From assembly GCA_018292915.2 (NCBI GenBank), contig JACVVK020000384.1:334001-398000 (forward strand): a stretch of DNA of 64,000 bases. Direction: 5' to 3'. The DNA is from Batillaria attramentaria. Taxonomy: Eukaryota > Mollusca > Gastropoda > Batillariidae. Under the pieces are notes generated by a model. It was not told the origin of the DNA. It saw only the letters and a list, made by a program, of their open reading frames with translations, and ran no database searches. Shown here piece by piece: positions 57,801-64,000 of the stretch. The position numbers and the translations under genes are program-made. How positions within the stretch are numbered: the first letter of the stretch is position 1; every line of letters begins with the position of its first letter.

Positions 57801-60800
57801 GCATTTTTCACCATCTCTCTTGTGAGCCATACAAGCTGGAATGAGAAAATCAGAAAACGTTATTCTTTGAGGTCAATAAGTTGACAAAAAAAAAGAAGAA
57901 AAAAAAAAGAAAAGAAAGAAAAACAAACAAACAGCAGCAGCAGAAATAAGAATTAAAAAGAAAAGGTAGTCAAACTATCTGGAAAAACACACTTTGCTAC
58001 ATGTATACAGGGTCCATACAGGTTCACAGTCTCAAAAATTCATGACTTTTCCATGACTTTTCCAAGCCAACTCTCTTGTTTTCCATGACAACTTCCTCGC
58101 CCTCTTTCACACTGACACACATGAGGGTAGAAATTATGAGCTTATCCAAGATATCGCAGTCAGCAAGACCAATGTTCAGAGTTAGTCGTTAGCCTTATGG
58201 GAAGGCAGTTTGTTGGTATTTTTGTCCAGTGAGTAATCACCAAGCTGACCATTTCAATGTTGGGCTCAAAATGGCTTCCATGAAATTCCAAAATTCCATG
58301 ACTTTTCATGACTCTTTAGATAATTTCATGACTTTCCAGGCCTGGAATAGCTATTTCCAAATTCCATGACTTTTCCAGGATTCCATGACCTGTGTATACA
58401 TGCAGCAATAAGAAATTCAACATTCATGAAATGGAACTGTTGACATGCAACGGTTCTTCACCGACTCAAAATTGTTAACACTTACAATAACAGTAAGAAC
58501 TCAGCCTGTTCAATTGTAAGCAGTTTTACATGAAATAATCATAAATCCAATTTCATTTCTAAAACTACAGAACTAAAAACTAAAAGGAAAGATGTGTACC
58601 TGAGCCCTGGTGGGTTCTGACAGCCGAGACCATTTGTCGTACACCAGTTGACATGTTTTGTTCACAACACCGGTCAGCCCATCCCTCGCAACCAGCATCA
58701 TGTCTCGAAAACACTGCACACATAAATTTCAAAAGAGGTTGTTTAACAGCCAATCTTCTATGCAATCCAGATTTGTATAGTTATGTTAATTCAGCTGACA
58801 TAACTCAAACAAATCGGGTAATCTTTCTTATTCTCTAGTCTTTTAATCTTTGAGTTGGACGCATCTCCATAAAATAGATCTTATCCCATACAGTCCACCA
58901 AACAGCACGCGCTCTTCGTTCTTCTTCTCAAAAACTATTGAAAGTTCCTCGTCGAAACCTCAAAACATTCGGTGAGCGCGTATTCAGCTTTGCTGCCTCG
59001 TCAAACTGGAACGCACTACCTGCTGGCCTGTCAGACATAGATCGTTTCAAGTCTCAGCAGGGTTGCACATTTTCCACAGCTTCTATAGGACAAAGTGTTC
59101 TGGAAACAGCAAAGTGATAGGACACAGTGTCCTGGCCACTTATTGGCAATAAAAATTTTAATAGGACAAATGTCCGCTTGGAGTGGGAAAAATAGGACAT
59201 TTGAAATTTTTATGGGTCAATGTCCTGGGACCGACTTAAATGTGCAACCCTGAGTCTGAGTACGCACATTCAGTCACTTTGTGAAAATTTTGCGCTATAT
59301 AACTAAGTACAATTCATTATTATTGTATACACGTATCAGGGGTAGAAATGATCCAGGATGAAAAAAGAGGAAAATTTTGAGAGGAGTGGCGAAGCCACGA
59401 CTGCGTAGCGCCGAAGGCGCCCTGCCTAGGGGGGCCCTGGAAAATTTTTTAAATCTAGATTAAAATCTGTGCAGTCTGGTGCATTCTGACTGCAAAATTG
59501 TGCACAATCTGGGATGAAAAAATTCAGAAAAGATATGCTTTTTTTTTTTTATCATACCATCAAACAACTTTGTTTTTGTGGTCTTCATTCAATTTCACAC
59601 AACCCTTGAAAGAGCATTTTCCCCACAATGACAATGCTTGAGGTCACTCATGCATCATTCAGACTACTCTCAACTTCAGATAAGCCATGACACTGATTTA
59701 CATCTCTGAAACAGATTTTTGTTCTATAGTAGAGCCTCACTTGGCAACTGAGTTGGTTGCCCAAGTCACAGACACTCACGGTGGTGTCCGGACCACTCCC
59801 CGGGAGCGCATGTCAACCGTAAAGATCATGGCGTAATTGGTACAAGCATAAATTATGTGACTCAGTAGCTGAGTCTGGTGTTTCTGTGGAGTCTTTCAGC
59901 AGTCAAGATTGTGCGGCTTTACCTAAATTTGCGCAACGGATAACGTGTCCAAACGACGTACACTGACATCCCGACGTTGCCGGTTTGCTGTCAAATCACC
60001 AAGTTTAGTCCGGTTGAATTCCCAGCGGCATCACAGTCTCTCCCTTTCTCTCACCATCACGATGGCAATGACACACACACACACACACACGCGCGTCCCA
60101 TCGACGTACACACTGCGATATCCCGGCGTTGCTGATTTGCTAAGTGTCAAATCGCTGAGTTTAGTCTGGCTGAATTTGCAGTATCCGTTTTCTTTATTGT
60201 CAAACACGAAAACAAGGGGGCCGGATTAGTAACCACACCATACCTATCAAATATCCATCTTAATTCACTCACACACTGGCACACAAAGAAACACGTTCAT
60301 ACGCACCAACATACGCGTGATTGGGTGTCTTGTGAAAACAATGGTCAGTGATTTGACAGGTGTAAAGGCTCGGACGTCGGAACTGGCGGATGAGGTGATA
60401 AGCTTAACTTCCCGCATAGCTGCAGTGGTGTTTCGGGGGCGATGCGTGAATTGCCCTTTGTCCGCGGTCACAGTAGGGGGTGGGCCACACAATGTCGCTG
60501 TCTTGCCAGGACCGTAGCGAGGGGGGATTTGCACCGTCCTGGGAATTTTTTTTCTGATTTTTTTCCCGGCGGAACCGCACTTCGTTTAGGCGGAAACGGA
60601 TAAAATTTCTAAAAAGCGGAAATCCGCTGAACGGCGGAGAATTTCGATCCCTGACATATATAATCGTAAGTAACAATAACTGTAAAAGCACCGGCATTGA
60701 CTTCACCTTGGCGTTCAAGGTGGGTTCCACCAGAATGTTATACAGCATGCCCATCTGGATGTCATCGTGTTGCTGGTTGCCTTTCGATACCTGAAACAAT

Positions 60801-61900
60801 TATGCCACAGATATTAACATCAGGAGCCACACAAATTTAAGAAAAAGAGAGAGAACACAAAACTGCTGACCTCCCTGGCCCCTAAAGCAACCAACCAATC
60901 GAACATGACGACGACAACACAACTCTGATTTTGAATAATCCTAAACTAAAGCTGAATTTTATTCTTCTTTGGTGCTACTGCTAGATTCTAAGAAACAAAT
61001 CACACTCTCACTTGCATTAAAAAACCAAAACAAGATATCTTCAATAACTTACCGTGCTGCCACTAATTTCATAATTCAACCTTTTCTACGGTAAAAATTA
61101 TAATTTCTATGGTACAGTATCATGAATGAATAAAATTATCAACACACACCCGGTACTGATCCTGCATGTAAAGTTCTCTAAATTTATACTTACAAAAGCA
61201 TTCAGCGCATCGTTAGCTTCCCTGTCAGAAAGTCCTTTCACTATGTTCAGGTACAGATGGTTGCACTTTTCCATACGCTGCAGGGGGGAAAAAAGAGTAA
61301 AGTGATAAGTACTGTACTGAATATCCACTCAGATCAACTCTGCTGTGCAACTGATGCACCCCCCCCCCCCCAATCAGTTTGTGGGATACAAGATTTAAGC
61401 TGATACGAGTGATGGCAACAAGACTTTCTTCTAAATCCAGACAAAATCACAAATGGTTGCATGTGGTGATAAATTTCATAATTACTGAATAAGAGATATG
61501 GCGTTCTGTAAAAGACAACACTGAGGTTCTATGAGGTTTGCTGATAAAGCCCAGGTAAAACGCGCTACAATCACAAGAGACACATTTTAAACATACCAAG
61601 GAATTAGCATTCTTCGTTTACGCAGAGGTTTCAGAATCTGACGCAGAGATTTGAGGCTGTATGTCACTGATTTTAGAAAACGACCCTCTGAATTTGACAA
61701 TTTGACCCTCAGTTTTGAAAGCTGTAAGGAACACTAGGAATCTGAAAAACTAATAACCACCAGATGAACTGAAATGAATAATAATAATAAAAAAAGTAAG
61801 TAAGTAGAATAATAACCTCTTCCACTTCATCCCTTTGTTCCAGGATGCAGGGTATGAACAGTCTGGAAGGAGGTCCTTTATCCTTGGTACTCTGATCCAT
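44417..61900 (-). CDS. INTS3: Integrator complex subunit 3, complete, 32 coding exons
   Basis: Exons: 61817-61900, 61194-61277, 60707-60790, 58600-58713, 57751-57835, 57441-57507, 56864-57005, 56318-56447, 55865-55962, 55580-55627, 55218-55361, 54869-54956, 54467-54546, 54082-54173, 53827-53918, 53269-53385, 52542-52674, 52141-52198, 51489-51592, 50981-51025, 50265-50384, 49554-49647, 49133-49192, 48522-48590, 48255-48333, 47670-47783, 47207-47255, 46553-46726, 45915-46006, 45624-45696, 45090-45243, 44417-44491. All junctions are GT-AG, phases agree, and the sum is 3,042 nt (1,013 residues; vertebrate proteins are slightly longer). Diagnostic stretches: [96 protein letters not shown]. The helical N-terminal body is followed by an acidic linker near residues 480-515 and a Ser/Lys-rich end (PPKKKKK, likely nuclear localisation) finishing DDDSD. 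INTS3 acts in Integrator (snRNA 3' processing, Pol II attenuation) and scaffolds the SOSS single-strand-DNA-binding complex. The start ATG (AAGATGG context) was chosen by homology; an in-frame ATG lies at 61972. The exon 1 donor (GAG, then GTTATT) and exon 16 donor (GTTTGT) are weak. Confidence 0.97.
44554..45010. mobile_element. Decayed copy of the tandem-core (pearl-like) element
   Basis: In the last INTS3 intron. It shares GACCTTGACATCAAGTCAAG, CATCATGCCAACTTTG and GAGAAAATGCAAATGTTAAC with units of the element at 7543-9299, and ends in ACAGACAGACAAT like that element's GACA tract. Confidence 0.65.
45548..45606. repeat. (CA)n microsatellite close to an INTS3 donor
   Basis: About 59 bp of CA beginning 18 bp into the intron after INTS3 exon 30. 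Confidence 0.9.
46934..46984. repeat. (GT)n microsatellite in INTS3 intron 27
   Basis: About 50 bp of GT with TTTGT and CTGT interruptions. Confidence 0.85.
48793..48893. repeat. T-rich tract ending in about 18 G
   Basis: (GTTT)n and T runs followed by an uninterrupted G run in INTS3 intron 23. On the INTS3 strand it reads as C then A-rich; the plus strand could form a G-quadruplex. Confidence 0.85.
50430..50880. repeat. Dispersed repeat of the 'AAATCTGTGCAATTTGGTGC' family, copy 1
   Basis: Shares AAAGCTGTGCAATTTCGTCC, GCATGATTTTCAGTGCTTAAG and AGAGGAGGAGACACTTTTT with copies at 51640 and 59370. It lies in INTS3 intron 20, and GGCGAAGCC-like words flank it. Confidence 0.65.
51640..51900. 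repeat. Dispersed repeat of the 'AAATCTGTGCAATTTGGTGC' family, copy 2 (two tandem units)
   Basis: Two units near 51690 and 51788: AAAATCTGTGCAATTT, TGATTTTA(C/A)GTGCTTC and AGAGGAGG. In INTS3 intron 18. Confidence 0.65.
57154..57311. mobile_element. Short inverted-repeat element in INTS3 intron 6
   Basis: The left end TAACCCTTTTCTGGCTGCAG and the right end CTGCAGCCAGAAAAGAGTTA are near-perfect inverted copies over about 25 bp. The total is about 158 bp with no coding potential. Flanking TTA on both sides may be a short target duplication. Confidence 0.7.
58012..58400. mobile_element. Decayed inverted-repeat element with 'CCATGACTTTTCC' words
   Basis: The left edge ACATGTATACAGGGTCCATA and the right edge CCATGACCTGTGTATACATG are imperfect inverted copies. 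The interior repeats TTCCATGACTTTTCCA many times. In INTS3 intron 4. A hAT-type origin (CAGGGTCC end) is possible. Confidence 0.55.
58880..59335 (+). mobile_element. 3' fragment of a non-LTR retrotransposon, interrupted by a nested element
   Basis: The frame reads [20 protein letters not shown] and [11 protein letters not shown], matching the 3' end of the element at 31250 (LKIPKINLKTYGERCFRFAT, VWNSLP). After the nested insertion it resumes ([10 protein letters not shown]) and ends GCGCTATATAACTAAG with an ATT-rich tail. In INTS3 intron 3, opposite strand to the gene. Confidence 0.8.
59058..59252. mobile_element. 195-bp hAT-like non-autonomous element nested in the retrotransposon fragment
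   Basis: The ends are CAGGGTTGCACATTT and its exact reverse complement AAATGTGCAACCCTG. The 8-bp flanks AGTCTCAG (59050-59057) and AGTCTGAG (59253-59260) differ at one base, as expected for an old 8-bp target duplication. A CAGGG end with an 8-bp duplication is the hAT signature. The interior has several AGGACA/TGTCCT words and no frame. Confidence 0.85.
59370..59505. repeat. Dispersed repeat of the 'AAATCTGTGCAATTTGGTGC' family, copy 3
   Basis: TGGCGAAGCCACGACTGCGT followed by TTAAAATCTGTGCAGTCTGG and TGCATTCTGAC. It joins the two word sets seen separately at copies 1 and 2. Confidence 0.6.
59945..60215. repeat. Imperfect duplication of about 145 bp around a (CA)n tract
   Basis: GACGTACACTGACATCCCGA, GTCAAATCACCAAGTTTAGT at the left recur as GACGTACACACTGCGATATC, GTCAAATCGCTGAGTTTAGT at the right. 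Confidence 0.75.
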
Positions 61901-63600
61901 CTTTAATGGTCTGAGTTTAGCACATGTATACGAAAATCCACCACAATCACTGACACAGACTGAGTGATTCACTCGATCAAACTTTCAATTTTATGCAATT
62001 TTCCCGCAAAGTTCTGGAAAGAGTCACCTACGGTTGTCAGCACACACAACTGTTGTAGAAATAAAGCCACCAGTGGTAAAGTTCCTTAAGAGAAGTACTT
62101 TAAAAGTACTTTAACTGCATAGTCAGTCTCTTTTTGTGTAAAGAGAAAACCACCGTCATTGTCCATGGAGGACACAGAACGGAGAGCATTATGGCTTGAT
62201 CAAAGCCACATGTCCGTGTGAAAAGTTGTGCTCGTCTGTCATCATCACAGTTTCACACAAAACTTGCTTTCTCCCCAAGTACACGATTAAGATAATCTGT
62301 AGAAATTATCTGTGTGTTGCGCTTTCGTGACAAGAAAACTCCATCAGCTGTCCACAACTGTGCTATCGGGGGAATCACCAAGGGAGGCAATCCACGCGCG
62401 ATAGAACAGCAGATCACGAAAATCCACCACTACGGCAAGAAAACTTCACTGGTATGGCATCTGGATAAAGCACCAAATGCTTTTTTGCTTGTACACCCTT
62501 CGTGACACTTTTCGATGTTCATGTGCCGGTGTAACACAACAAAATGTTGATGTTTAGTGCTCAATAGAGAAACAAGGCATGGAGGAAATCAGAAAGCAGT
62601 AGGATAGTCGTAAAAACGCCTTTCTAAAACAGTCATACTTAAATGAGATTTCCTGTCCAAACAATGAAAACAACTTTGTAAGTGTTTCACTTTGTTACTA
62701 CAAAGGGTGTTTTGGATAAGGATACTGTTTTATTTCATTTTTACCAAATTTAACAATTTGCGACATTGCTCCAAAAGATCGGTCTCCAAAAGAGTGGAGC
62801 TCATGTGTGTTGCGCAGGTTGATTCTTTCCAGTTCAGTTCGCACCTCACCGAGTCGTGCGATAGCGGCCAAAGACATTAGCGGCTTAGACGGTCTCAAAA
62901 CATCGTGGTTTGTATTTTATATACCACAAAGGTTACGTGCTGTGCAGTTACTAGTATGATGATATTTTGTATAAAAGTGTTGTGGAAGTTTACTCAGTAG
63001 GTTCGAGTCACTGCAGTGACTCGCTCGAGTCCGGCCGCAGTGGTTACCACACTCAGAGAGACTACCAGAGGTATGTCGTCAGTCTCTCTGGTTTCAGTCA
63101 CCAGCCCGGGCCGGCCTTGATCGTCTGTGGCAGGCTTCCGGCCTGGCCGGCTAATCCTTTTCTTTTGTGAAGCCGGCCGGCCTTTCCAAGAGACTCGAGA
63201 GAGAGAGAGAGAGAGAGACTCGGAGAGAGCCGGAGCGGCCGTTTGCGCGAGTTTTCGTTACTGATATATATACAATACAGAAAAACTTACCCCCCCCCCC
63301 CCCCTACCCGGCCCCCCGACGGCGTCGAGTCACACTCATCAGTCCGACGCCCGGCCCTGCAGCCAGACGGAACCGTATCGTCGATCCCCAACGCCTACCT
63401 TTTTTTCTAAGTACTCCCCACGGCTGCACTGACCTACCACGGCACTCAGATGTGTCACATATCAAAACGTTCAGCATGCAGTTTCTACACTGACATTAAT
63501 AACCGTTTCACTGATGCCGGCACAAAGCCACAAGACAGCCATCGGACAAATTCTCCCGTTCAGAGTCGATATCGCCTTCCTCAGCCATTTCACGAATTCA
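61901..63600. other. Upstream flank of INTS3; no other gene recognised
   Basis: The INTS3 promoter and 5' untranslated region should lie just right of 61900 on the minus strand; no TATA-type signal is convincing. Near 63006 there is an 18-bp palindrome (GAGTCACTGCAGTGACTC). (GA)n at 63197-63214 and poly-C at 63292-63304 follow in GC-rich DNA. Confidence 0.45.
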
Positions 63601-64000
63601 CGCTTTCTCGCTTTAAAGCCCATTTACCACTACTCCGACGGCTACACCGTAAATATGTTATATCAGTATCAGACATTTTTTCCCCCATTTGATATCGGCC
63701 TCATCAGCCATTTCCCCGTATTGGGATATCTCACTTTAGAGCCCATTTTCCACTACTCCGACGGCTACACCGTAAATATGTTATATCAGTATCAGACATT
63801 TTTTTTCCCCATTTGATATCGGCCTCATCAGCCATTTCCCCGTATTGGGATATCTCACTTTAGAGCCCATTTTCCACTACTCCGACGGCTACACCGTAAA
63901 TATGTTATATCAGTATCAGACATTTTTTCCCCCATTTGATATCGGCCTCATCAGCCCGCATTTCCCCGTATTGGGATATCTCACTTTAGAGCCCATTTTC
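63600..64000. repeat. About 123-bp tandem repeat running off the window
   Basis: CTCCGACGGCTACACC recurs at about 63633, 63756 and 63880, with ATATGTTATATCAGTATC, GATATCGGCCTCATCAGCC and GGGATATCTCACTTTAGAGC in each unit. The fourth unit starts at the window end. Later units are nearly identical, so the array is young or homogenised. Confidence 0.9.

Noticed and set aside
62314..62898. Short frames on both strands upstream of INTS3
   Set aside because: No splice sites, no resemblance to known proteins, and typical length for random open frames.

Overview
This is a eukaryotic (animal) window. It has many-exon genes with GT-AG introns, abundant (CA)n, (GT)n and poly-C tracts, tRNA-derived SINEs, non-LTR retrotransposon pieces, small inverted-repeat transposons and many minisatellites. 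The repeat style, including a tandem-core element ending in a GACA/CA microsatellite like the bivalve 'pearl' family, points to a mollusc, perhaps a marine gastropod; this is inference. Nothing prokaryotic (operon, CRISPR array, rRNA) was seen.

Layout. 1-6.2 kb: no gene recognised; a SINE, two short inverted-repeat elements and a perfect 94-bp palindrome. 6.2-13.5 kb (minus): a complete seven-exon alpha-arrestin (ARRDC) gene of 398 residues with a C-terminal PPxY motif; intron 5 holds a 1.76-kb inverted-repeat element built from ten units. 13.5-16.4 kb: no gene, probably the region between two divergent genes. 16.4-18.2 kb (plus): an unrecognised gene of three or four exons. 18.5-20.1 kb: two decayed copies of the arrestin last exon. 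20.5-21.9 kb (plus): the 3' half of a cathepsin Z gene; the half with the catalytic cysteine is not in the window. 22-24.5 kb: minisatellites, one split by a 910-bp transposon with a 5-bp target duplication.

25.0-30.0 kb (minus): a complete five-exon gene for a 206-residue secreted protein (signal peptide, eight cysteines, threonine-rich tail) that I do not recognise. 34.7-38.1 kb (minus): the 3' four exons of a tandem paralogue. In this pair three minisatellites each contain copies of the adjacent exon's 5' splice site, and homologous introns end in (GT)n directly before the acceptor AG. Between the two lies a 5'-truncated, frameshifted non-LTR reverse transcriptase (31.2-32.6 kb). 38.4-38.8 kb: one possible plus-strand coding exon between SINE pieces.

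39-44.4 kb: repeats and a decayed reverse transcriptase. 44.4-61.9 kb (minus): the complete 32-exon INTS3 gene (Integrator complex subunit 3, 1,013 residues). Its introns carry several transposon remnants, including a hAT-like element nested in a retrotransposon fragment. 62-64 kb: INTS3 upstream flank, then a roughly 123-bp tandem array running off the window end.

The genes are functionally unrelated: INTS3 is nuclear RNA-processing machinery, the alpha-arrestin is a trafficking/ubiquitination adaptor, cathepsin Z is a lysosomal or secreted protease, and the eight-cysteine pair is a lineage-type secreted family. All exon coordinates were placed by eye from splice sites, reading phase and family similarity.
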